A DNA stretch of 64,000 nt, from positions 1 to 64,000 of the forward strand of contig NZ_WIAO01000006.1 in assembly GCF_009451885.1 (NCBI RefSeq), given 5' to 3'. The notes beneath the pieces were generated by a model. The model was not told the DNA's origin and ran no database searches. It was given only the letters and a program-made list of their open reading frames with translations. This document shows, in pieces, positions 9,064-16,478 of the stretch. The position numbers and the translations under genes are program-made. This DNA is from Glycomyces albidus. Lineage in GTDB: Bacteria; Actinomycetota; Actinomycetes; Mycobacteriales; Micromonosporaceae. The first letter of the stretch is position 1, and every line of letters begins with the position of its first letter.

Positions 9064-12048
9064 CTAAAGCGTCCATTTCGGAGCGTCGGGGCCGGGGCGG
9101 TAGGCGCAGGCGGAGCCGGTGGCGACGGCGGCCCGCAGGTGCGCGCCGAGGGCGGGGTGGCCGTCCTCGATCTTCCTGAGCGTGTTGCGGATCCGGTTGG
9201 TGACGGTCTTGCGGGCCCGCTCGTGGTTGTCGCCGAGGCGCCGGGCGCGGCCGCCGAGCCCGGTGGCGGTCTTCAGGTGCTCGATGAGGGCCCGGCGCTC
9301 GTCGTCGAGGGCGGCGGCGCGGGCGTCGTCGCCGACGGCGGCGGCCGTGTCGATCTGCTCGTCGAGGGTCTCCAGGTGCTCGCGGAAGCGGGCGCGCGAC
9401 TCGGCGTCGAGGAGGTCGTCCCCGCCGAGGCGGGCGTCGGCGGCGACCGCTTCGGACGGGTCGAGGAGGTCGGTCGCGGCGATCTCCTCCCCCGGGTGCG
9501 ACAGCAGCTCGTGGAGGTCGGCGAGGCCCTTCGCGTGCGGCAGGTGCAGGACGGTCCCGGCGTACGCGAGGGTCCAGGTGGGGCCCTCGCGGCGGAACAC
9601 GTCGCCGGATTCGGGGGCGGGGGCGGGCGGGGCGTCGAGGCAGGCGAGCGCGGCGCGGGCGAGGTCGGACCAGGGGGCCGCGCCGAGCCGGTCGGCCTGC
9701 GCGGCGGCGGAGGCGAAGTGCGCGCCAGCGCGGTCGCGGTCGCCGAGCGCGGCGGCGAGCGACCCGAGCCAGTGGCTGACGGGGCCGCTGACGCTGGTGC
9801 CCCACATGGCGACCAGCCATTCACCTTCGTAGGGGGCGAGCCGGTCGTAGAGGTCGCGGGCGAGGTCGGTGTCGCCGTCGGCGATCGCGAGTTCGGATTC
9901 GAAGCGCAGCCGCAGCGACTCCCAGGAGCCGTACAGGTCGGTGCCGGCGTCGAGGCGGGCCTTGACGCGGCGGGCCGCGGCGAGGTCGCCGCGCCGGACG
10001 GCGGTGATCCCCGAGAGCAGGTCGGCGTGCCAGTTCCCGAACGTCGAGCGCCACGTCTCGGGGACGGGGTCGGGGACCTCGCCGCGCGCGAGCTGGAGCT
10101 CCCATTTGATGTGGGTGAGGATGTCGCCGTAGGCGCGTTCCTGGTCGGAGCCGGTGAGCGCGTGGTCGAGGTGGGACTCGGCGGCGTCGAAGCGGCCCTG
10201 GACCATGTCGATGATGGCCTGGTCGATGTGGACGCCGCCGCGCCAGCGCTCGGAGTCGCTGTTCTCGGCGAGCGCGCGGAACTCGGCGAGCTGCGGCAGG
10301 AACGCCGGGTCGCCCTGCTCGAGGAGCACGACCCAGCGGAGCGAGGACGACATGAGCCGCATCTCCTCGTCGCCGGTGCGGCGGGTGATCTCGGCGAGCT
10401 CCTCGACGATCTCCTGGCGCTGGGCGGCGGTGCCGGGGCCCCAGTTGGAGGCGTGGGTGGCCCACAGGCCGAACGAGATGTCCTCGTCGGAGCCGGACTC
10501 GCGGGCGGCGATCATGTAGCGGTAGAGGAGCTGCCGGGTGAGTGCCTCGTGGCCGAGCGCGGGGTCGGGGGCCTCGCCGGTGAGCCGCTCGTAGGCGAGG
10601 GCCTTGACGCGTTCGAGGTCGTCGAGGCGCTCGTCTTGCGGGACCTCCATGGCGGCGCGGGTGAGGAGCATCGGGTCGCCGGAGTCCTCGGCTTCGCAGA
10701 GGGCCTGGTCGTAGTGGCGGCGGGCTTCGTCCTCGCGTTGGAGCCAGCGGATCGCGCCGGCGAGTTCGAGGCGGATGAGGACGCGGCGGCGGACCATGTC
10801 GGGGGTGCAGCGCTCGAGGGCGCGGCGGTAGTGCTTCTCGGCGCCGCCGGCGCTCATGCAGACGTTGGACTCGGCGCCGGCGCGGACGAGGAACTCGACG
10901 GCGGTCTCGGGGTCGAGGTCGTCGCCGGCGAGCCAGGCGTGGTGGGCGATCTCGGTGGTGAGCATGGTCTTCTGGAGGGATTCGTCGGCGGCGAGGGCGC
11001 GGACGATGCAGCCGTGGTGGTGGGCGGTCTCGGCGTCGCTCATCGAGTGGTAGAGGGTCTCGCGCACGAGGTCGTGGACGAAGACGTACCGGTCGCGTTC
11101 GCGGCGGATGAGGCGGGTCTGGCAGGCGGCGTCGAGCGCCGACTCGATGTCGCAGATGTCGAATCCGGACGCCTGGGCCATGACGCCGGCGTGGAATTCG
11201 CGGCCGCCGACGGAGGCGAGGGTGAGCATGCGCACGAGCGGCGGCGGGAGCTGGTCGATGCGGCGGCGCAGGGCGTCGCGCATGCCGGCGGTGGTGGCGT
11301 CGACGGGCTGGCCGGAGGCCCAGAGCTGCGCGGTCTGCTCGACGAAGAACGGGTTGCCGCCGGTGCGGCGGGTGATCTCGGCGACCGTGGGCTCGTCGGG
11401 GGCGGCGCCGACGGTGGCCTTGAGCAGGTCGGCGACGCCGTGCTCGTCGAGGCCGTCGAGGGTGATCATGGTGGCCTTGCTGACGAGCTGGAGCATCCGG
11501 GCGCGGAGGCGGTGCCCGGGGTCGACCTCGGAGTCGCGGTAGGTGCCGATGAAGAGGATCCGCTCGAACCAGGTGTGCTGGCAGGCGAATTTGAGCAGTT
11601 CGAGGCTCCCGGCGTCGGCGAAGTGGAGGTCGTCGAGGACGATGACCAGCGGCGTGTGCTGCGAGGCGGCGATGAGGAGCTGGGTGACGCCGTCGAAGAG
11701 CTCGAACTGGTTCGGGATGCCGGCGTCGCCCGATCCGAGGAGCGCGTCGACGGCGGGCGCGGGGCGCAGGGACCGCCAGGTCTCCTCGCCGAGGCGGCCG
11801 CGCAGGGACCGGAGCACTTGGAGCCAGAGCCAGTTGTCGGGGACGGCCTCGGACTCCCAGGAGGTCGCGAAGGCGACGAGCAGGTCGTCGCGGCGGCGGG
11901 CCGCGGCGTCGGTGACGAGGGCGGTCTTGCCGATGCCGGCCTCGCCGACGACGAGGACGAGGCCGCCGTGGCTGGTCGCGGTCCGGTCGACGGCCGCGCG
12001 CAGGGCGGAGGCGGGGTGGTCGCGTCCGATGAGCAGCGAGTCAGTCAC
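9064..12048 (-). CDS. Large AAA-type ATPase with tetratricopeptide-like repeats, regulator-like
   Basis: A 994-residue protein resembling the ATPase module of LAL/STAND-type regulators. Residues 5-50 carry Walker A (VGEAGIGKTALV) and a later LVIVLDDLHFADAGSLELL gives Walker B and the sensor region. The middle (about 390-800) is helical and TPR-like. The C-terminus (ARKTVTNRIRNTLRKIEDGHPALG, then SACAYRP) is not a recognisable LuxR helix-turn-helix but a short basic helical segment. Start GTG 12048 (VTDSLLIGRDHPASALR) is chosen because the nucleotide-binding domain begins there; the open frame extends 55 codons further up in low-complexity sequence. No Shine-Dalgarno sequence is visible, so the mRNA may be leaderless. 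The function beyond signalling ATPase is unknown. Confidence 0.82.
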   Translation of the reverse strand: MTDSLLIGRDHPASALRAAVDRTATSHGGLVLVVGEAGIGKTALVTDAAARRRDDLLVAFATSWESEAVPDNWLWLQVLRSLRGRLGEETWRSLRPAPAVDALLGSGDAGIPNQFELFDGVTQLLIAASQHTPLVIVLDDLHFADAGSLELLKFACQHTWFERILFIGTYRDSEVDPGHRLRARMLQLVSKATMITLDGLDEHGVADLLKATVGAAPDEPTVAEITRRTGGNPFFVEQTAQLWASGQPVDATTAGMRDALRRRIDQLPPPLVRMLTLASVGGREFHAGVMAQASGFDICDIESALDAACQTRLIRRERDRYVFVHDLVRETLYHSMSDAETAHHHGCIVRALAADESLQKTMLTTEIAHHAWLAGDDLDPETAVEFLVRAGAESNVCMSAGGAEKHYRRALERCTPDMVRRRVLIRLELAGAIRWLQREDEARRHYDQALCEAEDSGDPMLLTRAAMEVPQDERLDDLERVKALAYERLTGEAPDPALGHEALTRQLLYRYMIAARESGSDEDISFGLWATHASNWGPGTAAQRQEIVEELAEITRRTGDEEMRLMSSSLRWVVLLEQGDPAFLPQLAEFRALAENSDSERWRGGVHIDQAIIDMVQGRFDAAESHLDHALTGSDQERAYGDILTHIKWELQLARGEVPDPVPETWRSTFGNWHADLLSGITAVRRGDLAAARRVKARLDAGTDLYGSWESLRLRFESELAIADGDTDLARDLYDRLAPYEGEWLVAMWGTSVSGPVSHWLGSLAAALGDRDRAGAHFASAAAQADRLGAAPWSDLARAALACLDAPPAPAPESGDVFRREGPTWTLAYAGTVLHLPHAKGLADLHELLSHPGEEIAATDLLDPSEAVAADARLGGDDLLDAESRARFREHLETLDEQIDTAAAVGDDARAAALDDERRALIEHLKTATGLGGRARRLGDNHERARKTVTNRIRNTLRKIEDGHPALGAHLRAAVATGSACAYRPGPDAPKWTL

Positions 12049-12197
12049 CTGACCAGTGTGGCCGAAGGGTACGACGCCCGCCAGCGGGTTCCGCGGCGAC
12101 CGTCGGATTTCGGACGGATGGTTTCGGATGCGATCGCGCTGCTCAGGAGGGGCGCGTCGGCGAGGATGGCGGTATCTGCCCTGCGGATTCCTCCGAA

Positions 12198-12213
12198 GTG
12201 ACGCGAAGATCAC
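12198..12213. promoter_or_regulatory. Palindromic motif, candidate operator (copy 1)
   Basis: GTGACGCGAAGATCAC, arms GTGAC/ATCAC, lies in the divergent region between the AAA-type ATPase gene and the small secreted protein gene. A copy identical at 15 of 16 positions lies 33 bp before the oligoribonuclease gene (24,860-24,875). The rest of the 297-bp divergent gap (12,049-12,345) shows no gene. Confidence 0.45.
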
Positions 12214-12345
12214 GAAGAGTACTTAAAGTCCTACGGAAAGTTAGGCACCCTGGTGCCGACGGGCGGTCGGGTCGACTTCATTGGCGGCCTTCGAAGGCAG
12301 GACCGCACCTGAGCCGGGGGTGCCGACAACCAAGGAGCAATCCTC

Positions 12346-12777
12346 ATGGAACAGTCCACGTCCAACGGAGTACGAAGGAACACCTGGCGCGCGGTCCTCA
12401 TCGGGGCCGCCGTACCGTTCGCCCTCCTCGCCGCCGCACCGGCGGTCGGAGCGGCCGAAACCGCCGACACGGCCTCCGCCGCGACCGTCAGCAGCGAGCA
12501 GCTGCCGCCGCCGCCCGGCGGCGTACCGCCGGTGCCGGGGGCACCGGACCCGACGGCGCTCACCGACCTCGCCACCTGCCTGAAGGACCTGCAGGCGGCG
12601 CTCGACGCGAAGGCCCCGGCCCCGGCGCCCGCCCCGGCCGCCGAGCAGGCCCCGGCGCCCGCGCCGACCGTGCCGGACATCGGGACCCTGGCGCAGACCT
12701 GCAAGGACATCCTCGCAACGGTGACCGGCTCGGCTCCCCCGCCGCCCGGTGGTGCTCCTGCGCCCCCGAAGGACTGA
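12346..12777 (+). CDS. Small secreted Ala/Pro-rich protein of unknown function
   Basis: A 143-residue protein with a clear signal peptide: basic start (MEQSTSNGVRRNTWR), hydrophobic core (AVLIGAAVPFALLAAAPAV) and probable cleavage after GAA near residue 36. The mature part has two similar helical segments, each with one cysteine (LTDLATCLKDLQAAL and IGTLAQTCKDILATV), joined by an Ala-Pro linker and flanked by two PPPPGG segments. The two cysteines could form a disulfide. I recognise no family. A perfect terminator follows immediately. Confidence 0.75.
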   Translation: MEQSTSNGVRRNTWRAVLIGAAVPFALLAAAPAVGAAETADTASAATVSSEQLPPPPGGVPPVPGAPDPTALTDLATCLKDLQAALDAKAPAPAPAPAAEQAPAPAPTVPDIGTLAQTCKDILATVTGSAPPPPGGAPAPPKD

Positions 12778-12791
12778 CGGGCGCAAGGATG

Positions 12792-12822
12792 AAGGGCCCG
12801 CGGCATCCGGCCGCGGGCCCTT
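12792..12822. terminator. Bidirectional terminator between the secreted protein gene and dapC
   Basis: Stem GGGCCCGCGG / CCGCGGGCCC (12,794-12,803 and 12,811-12,820) extended by two A-T pairs, loop of seven. It sits between convergent genes and would serve both strands. Confidence 0.85.
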
Positions 12823-12852
12823 TCGCATGCTCGTTCCGAGTGCGCGCCGGTG

Positions 12853-13968
12853 CTACTTGAGCCGCTGCGCGGCCGCCGCGACGGCCTCGTCGGTGGCGGT
12901 CAGGGACAGCCGCACGTGGCGGTTCCCCTTGGCGCCGTAGAACTCTCCGGCGGCGGCGAGGATGCCGCGGTCGGCGAGCCAGGAGACGGTGTCCCAGCAG
13001 TCCTCGCCGCGGGTCGCCCACAGGTAGAGGCCGGCGGTCGAGTGGTCGATGCGGAACCCGGCGGATTCGACGGCGGCCCGCAGGACCTCGCGGCGGCGGC
13101 CGTAGCGGGCGCGCTGCTCGATCGCGTGCTCCTCGTCGTGCAGGGCCGCGATCGTGGCCTTCTGGACGGCCCACGGGACCATGAAGCCCGCGTGGCGGCG
13201 GATCTCCAGCAGGTCGGCGATGAGGGCCGGGTCCCCGGCGAGGAACGCGGACCGGTACCCGGCCAGGTTCGAGCGCTTCGACAGCGAGTGCGCGGCGAGC
13301 AGGCCGGTGAGGTCGCCGTCGTTCACGCGCGGGTCGAGGACCGACACGGGCGGGCGCTCCTCGTCCCAGCCGAGCGTCAGGTAGCACTCGTCGCTCGCGA
13401 GGACCACGCCGCTCTCGCGGGCCCAGCGGACCAGGTCGCGCAGGTGCTCGACCGAGGCGGTCTCGCCGGTCGGGTTCGTCGGGTAGTTGATCCACGCCAG
13501 GCGCAGGCGCGAGCCCGCCGCGTCGCGCGGGTCGGCGACCGGGACGGGCTCGGCCTTGGCGAGGATCGCGCCGATCTCGTACGTGGGGTAGGCGATCTCG
13601 GGGTAGGCCACGGACTCGCCGGGGCCGATGCCGAGCTGGAACGGGAGGTTCGCGACCAGCTCCTTGGAGCCGACCGTGGGCAGGACCGCGACGTCCAGGG
13701 CGACCCCGGTGTGCCGGTGGAGCCAGGAGCGCATCGCGGCGGCGAGCTCGGGCGGGCCGGCGACCGTCGGGTAGCCGGGGCGCGCCGCGGCGTCGGCGAG
13801 GGCCTGTCGGATCGCCGCCGGCACCTCGTCGACCGGGGCGCCGACGGTGAGGTCGACCAGGCCGTCGGGGTGCGCGGCGGCGCGCTCCTGGTACGGGGCC
13901 ATGCGGTCCCAGGGGAAGCGCGGCAGCCGCCGGGCCGGGGAGGCGCTGTGGAGGCGGCGCAGCGCCAT
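12853..13968 (-). CDS. dapC: Succinyldiaminopimelate transaminase
   Basis: A 371-residue fold-type I PLP aminotransferase, in the lysine/diaminopimelate branch supplying peptidoglycan precursors. The PLP-binding lysine is in AHSLSKRSNLAGYR (about residue 229); other marks are INYPTNPTGE (about 164-173) and SDECYLTLGWD. The start ATG 13,968 gives MALRRLHSASPARRLPRFPWD, the usual N-terminus of actinobacterial DapC. It lies four bases after the fdxA stop; the fdxA-dapC pair is a standing actinobacterial arrangement. Confidence 0.9.
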   Translation of the reverse strand: MALRRLHSASPARRLPRFPWDRMAPYQERAAAHPDGLVDLTVGAPVDEVPAAIRQALADAAARPGYPTVAGPPELAAAMRSWLHRHTGVALDVAVLPTVGSKELVANLPFQLGIGPGESVAYPEIAYPTYEIGAILAKAEPVPVADPRDAAGSRLRLAWINYPTNPTGETASVEHLRDLVRWARESGVVLASDECYLTLGWDEERPPVSVLDPRVNDGDLTGLLAAHSLSKRSNLAGYRSAFLAGDPALIADLLEIRRHAGFMVPWAVQKATIAALHDEEHAIEQRARYGRRREVLRAAVESAGFRIDHSTAGLYLWATRGEDCWDTVSWLADRGILAAAGEFYGAKGNRHVRLSLTATDEAVAAAAQRLK

Positions 13969-13972
13969 CGCG

Positions 13973-14293
13973 CTACTCCTCTTTCTTGGGCAGCGCGGCC
14001 ACGAACGGGACGTCGCTGTCGATCTTGCCGACCTTCGAGGCGCCGCCGGGGCTGCCGAGGTCCTCGAAGAAGTCGACGTCTGCCTTGGTGTACGGAGCCC
14101 ACTCCTCGGGGACGTCGTCCTCGTAGAAGATCGCCTCGACCGGGCACACCGGCTCGCATGCACCGCAGTCGACGCACTCGTCAGGGTGGATGTAGAGCTT
14201 GCGGTTGCCTTCGTAGATGCAGTCGACCGGGCATTCTTCGATGCACGCCTTGTCGAGCAGGTCCACACACGGCTCGGCGATAACGTAAGTCAC
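13973..14293 (-). CDS. fdxA: 7Fe ferredoxin (3Fe-4S/4Fe-4S)
   Basis: A 106-residue electron carrier. The N-terminal cluster ligands read [17 protein letters not shown], with the spacing of a 3Fe-4S site, and the second motif [12 protein letters not shown] binds a 4Fe-4S cluster. The C-terminal half (about residues 60-106) is the acidic extension of the Mycobacterium/Streptomyces FdxA type. The ATG at 14,293 begins [11 protein letters not shown], the canonical start. It is co-transcribed with dapC and divergent from the GNAT gene. Confidence 0.96.
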   Translation of the reverse strand: MTYVIAEPCVDLLDKACIEECPVDCIYEGNRKLYIHPDECVDCGACEPVCPVEAIFYEDDVPEEWAPYTKADVDFFEDLGSPGGASKVGKIDSDVPFVAALPKKEE

Positions 14294-14391
14294 GAGTCGT
14301 CCTTCCTACGGTGCGCGGTCGGGCGGACTGCGCTGTGATGAGCCTAAAGCTTATTTCGGCACGCAGGCCCGAAGGATAGGGGTGCCCCCAG

Positions 14392-15504
14392 ATGTTGGGA
14401 CCGGAACACGTCGGACGCCGGGTGGCGGTCCGCATCAGGCTGGCCGACCCCGCGCCGGGCCGCCGATTCACGGACATCACCGGGGAACTCGTCGCGGCCG
14501 GGCCCGAGTGGCGGGTGCTGACCGCCGCGGGGACGGAGGTCACGGTGTCGCCCGACACAGTGGTGGCGGCGCGCGTGATCCCGCCGAAGCCGACCCCGTT
14601 CTCCGAGATCATCGCGACCGAGCGGCTCCTCAGCGACACCTGGCCGGCGATCGAGACCGAGCCGCTCGGCGGCTGGCTGCTGCGCGCCGCGGGAGGGTTC
14701 ACCAACCGCGCCAACTCGGTCCTGGCGCTCACCGCGCCCGAAGGCGGCACGGACGCGGCCGTCGCCGCCGTCGAAGCCTGGTACGCCGCCCGCGGGCTCC
14801 CCGCGAAGTTCTCGATGGCCGGACCCGTCACGCGCCGCCTCGACGACGAACTCGCCGCCCGCGGCTGGGAGGCCGAGCTGGAGACCTCGGTGATGACCAA
14901 GGCGCTCAACGTGATCGGAGCCGGCGCGGTCGAGCCCGGCGAGAGCGGGAACAGCGCGGTCGGAGAAGGCAGGGTCGTAGGAGGCACGGTCGGAGGAGGC
15001 ACGTTCGGAGAAGGCACGGTCGAGGAGCACGCGGCCGAAAGGGGCGCCGCCGCAGAAGGCACCGCCGAGGAGGGCACTGCCGGGAACGGCGCCGCCGCGG
15101 CCGGTGCTGCCGGGCTCGCGGGCAGGGTGGTCCTGTCGGACGCGCCGAGCGCGGCGTTCCTGGAGCAGACCGGGCGCGGGGCGCCCGAGATCGCCGAGCG
15201 GGTCTGCGGTTCGGGGCCCGGCCGGGCGTACGCGGAGATCCGGCGCGGCGGCGAGCTCGTCGCGCGCGGCCGCGGCGCGATCGCCGGGGACCTCATGGCC
15301 GTCACCAACGTCGCGACCGATCTGCGGCTGCGCCGGCAGGGGCTCGCGTCGGCGATCCTCGCGGCACTGGAGGCGTGGGGCGCCGCGAACGGGGCGGCGC
15401 GCGCCGCCCTCCAGGTGGAGGCCGTCAACGCGCCGGCCGTCGCGATGTACGGGCGGCTCGGGTACGCCGAGCGGTACCGGTACTGCTACCGGGTCAGGAC
15501 TTGA
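14392..15504 (+). CDS. GNAT-family N-acetyltransferase with repeat-filled linker
   Basis: A 370-residue protein. The N-terminal 55 residues form a small barrel-like domain (VGRRVAVRIRL, DITGELVAAGPEWRVL); residues about 65-175 look like a degenerate GNAT half, and residues about 245-370 hold the recognisable acetyl-CoA domain (VATDLRLRRQGLASAILAAL is motif A; NAPAVAMYGRLGYAERYRY is motif B). Residues 178-242 are thirteen five-residue units encoded by a 15-bp tandem repeat. The overall layout resembles actinobacterial GNAT proteins commonly found beside fdxA. The acceptor substrate is unknown. Its 3' end overlaps the convergent membrane-protein gene by 11 bp. Confidence 0.85.
   Translation: MLGPEHVGRRVAVRIRLADPAPGRRFTDITGELVAAGPEWRVLTAAGTEVTVSPDTVVAARVIPPKPTPFSEIIATERLLSDTWPAIETEPLGGWLLRAAGGFTNRANSVLALTAPEGGTDAAVAAVEAWYAARGLPAKFSMAGPVTRRLDDELAARGWEAELETSVMTKALNVIGAGAVEPGESGNSAVGEGRVVGGTVGGGTFGEGTVEEHAAERGAAAEGTAEEGTAGNGAAAAGAAGLAGRVVLSDAPSAAFLEQTGRGAPEIAERVCGSGPGRAYAEIRRGGELVARGRGAIAGDLMAVTNVATDLRLRRQGLASAILAALEAWGAANGAARAALQVEAVNAPAVAMYGRLGYAERYRYCYRVRT
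14923..15117 (+). repeat. 15-bp minisatellite, 13 units, in frame inside the GNAT gene
   Basis: Thirteen consecutive 15-bp units, most beginning GGC and often reading GGCACGGTCGGAGGA or close variants. The array starts exactly at a codon boundary, so each unit encodes five residues such as GTVGG, GTFGE, GTVEE, GTAEE. Units in the middle are the most alike and the later ones drift to GGCGCCGCC forms. The length (65 residues) keeps the frame whenever whole units are gained or lost. Confidence 0.85.
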
Positions 15505-15982
15505 GGGCTGCGGCCTTCTTCGGGTTGGCCTTGAGCTCGAAGGCGATCTGCGTGGCCTTCAGCTCGCGGCCGTACCGGTCGACGCCGAGGGCCATCACGA
15601 TCAGGTAGCCCACCCAGCCCGACACGGCCAGCAGCGCGAAGTAGATCGGGACCTGGGAGAAGATCCCGTTGAGGTTCGGGTAGTCGACGCGCGCGATGAG
15701 CGGGTTCACCAGGACCGCGAACAGGGTCGCGATCACGAAGATGGTGAGCAGCTCGCCGGTGATCTCCTGGCGGCGGCGGCGCACGCCCCACCAGATCCCG
15801 GCGGCGATCGCGACGGCGGCCATCGCGCCGAACGTGTACACGCCCACGAGGTCGCCGACCGCGGTGCCCTCGCCCCACACGTTCGAGGCGATCCGGCCGC
15901 CGAGGTTCGCGGCGATCAGGCCCAGCGCGAAGCCGTAGATCGACGGCCAGTGCGGCATCAGGAGGCGGCTGAGGAGGGTCAC
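15494..15982 (-). CDS. Small integral membrane protein, unknown function
   Basis: A 162-residue protein with about four hydrophobic helices (for example FALGLIAANLGG, TFGAMAAVAIAAGIWWG, IFVIATLFAVLV, IYFALLAVSGWVGYLIVMAL) and a basic C-terminal tail. Start GTG 15,982 is supported because it overlaps the stop of the upstream gene as GTGA, the sign of translational coupling. No family is assigned with confidence. Confidence 0.75.
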   Translation of the reverse strand: MTLLSRLLMPHWPSIYGFALGLIAANLGGRIASNVWGEGTAVGDLVGVYTFGAMAAVAIAAGIWWGVRRRRQEITGELLTIFVIATLFAVLVNPLIARVDYPNLNGIFSQVPIYFALLAVSGWVGYLIVMALGVDRYGRELKATQIAFELKANPKKAAALKS

Positions 15983-16389
15983 GGTCGGGACTCCTTCGGG
16001 GCAGAGGGGGCTTGCTGCGGTCTGGGACGAAAATACCGCCACAGGGCGACGGCGATCCCGGCGGTACCGGCCAGGAGCAGCGCGTAGCCGTTGAAGCCGC
16101 TGGTGATCACCAGCGAGCCGGACGAGGTCGGCATCGAGGCGGTCAGGACCACGCCGAACCAGGCGACCGCGGTGAGCAGCGCGCCCCACCGGCTGCCGGT
16201 CCACCACACGGCGAGCGCGGCGAGGGCCCAGTTCCCGGTGAACGCGAGCGCGCCGGCGAGCGGCACGGCGATGCCGTCCCAATAGGCGGGCACCAGGAAC
16301 GATTCGATCAGGGCGGCGAGGAGCGCCGCGGCCGTCACGACGACCGCGCCGCCGATGCGGACCGCCGCCTCCAGACCTCTCGCACGCAC
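15979..16389 (-). CDS. Small integral membrane protein, unknown function (possibly DUF6113-like)
   Basis: A 136-residue protein with four predicted membrane helices (about residues 14-32, 40-62, 68-84 and 96-116) and a polar proline-rich tail. It starts with GTG 16,389 and overlaps the next gene by four bases. A four-helix protein next to fdxA/dapC is common in actinobacteria; the DUF6113 suggestion rests on that context only. A promoter should lie in the 89-bp divergent gap before the SulP gene. Confidence 0.7.
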   Translation of the reverse strand: MRARGLEAAVRIGGAVVVTAAALLAALIESFLVPAYWDGIAVPLAGALAFTGNWALAALAVWWTGSRWGALLTAVAWFGVVLTASMPTSSGSLVITSGFNGYALLLAGTAGIAVALWRYFRPRPQQAPSAPKESRP

Positions 16390-16478
16390 GCTGGCGATCC
16401 TACGGCAGCAAGCGAACCGGGCCGCCGCCCGGCGCGTTGGAGGCCCGCTCGCGGACCACCGGACGGGACAATACGCTC

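Noticed and set aside
9064-12048. BREX, Avs or other STAND-type defence NTPase
   Set aside because: The ATPase resembles transcriptional LAL-type proteins; there is no effector domain and there are no defence genes next to it.
3095-12213. Very long open frames on the strand opposite to the P-type ATPase, ABC and AAA-type ATPase genes (some above 1000 codons)
   Set aside because: They are Arg/Pro/Ala/Gly-rich translations without domains and arise because third-position GC suppresses stop codons. The opposite strand carries clear gene families with good starts.
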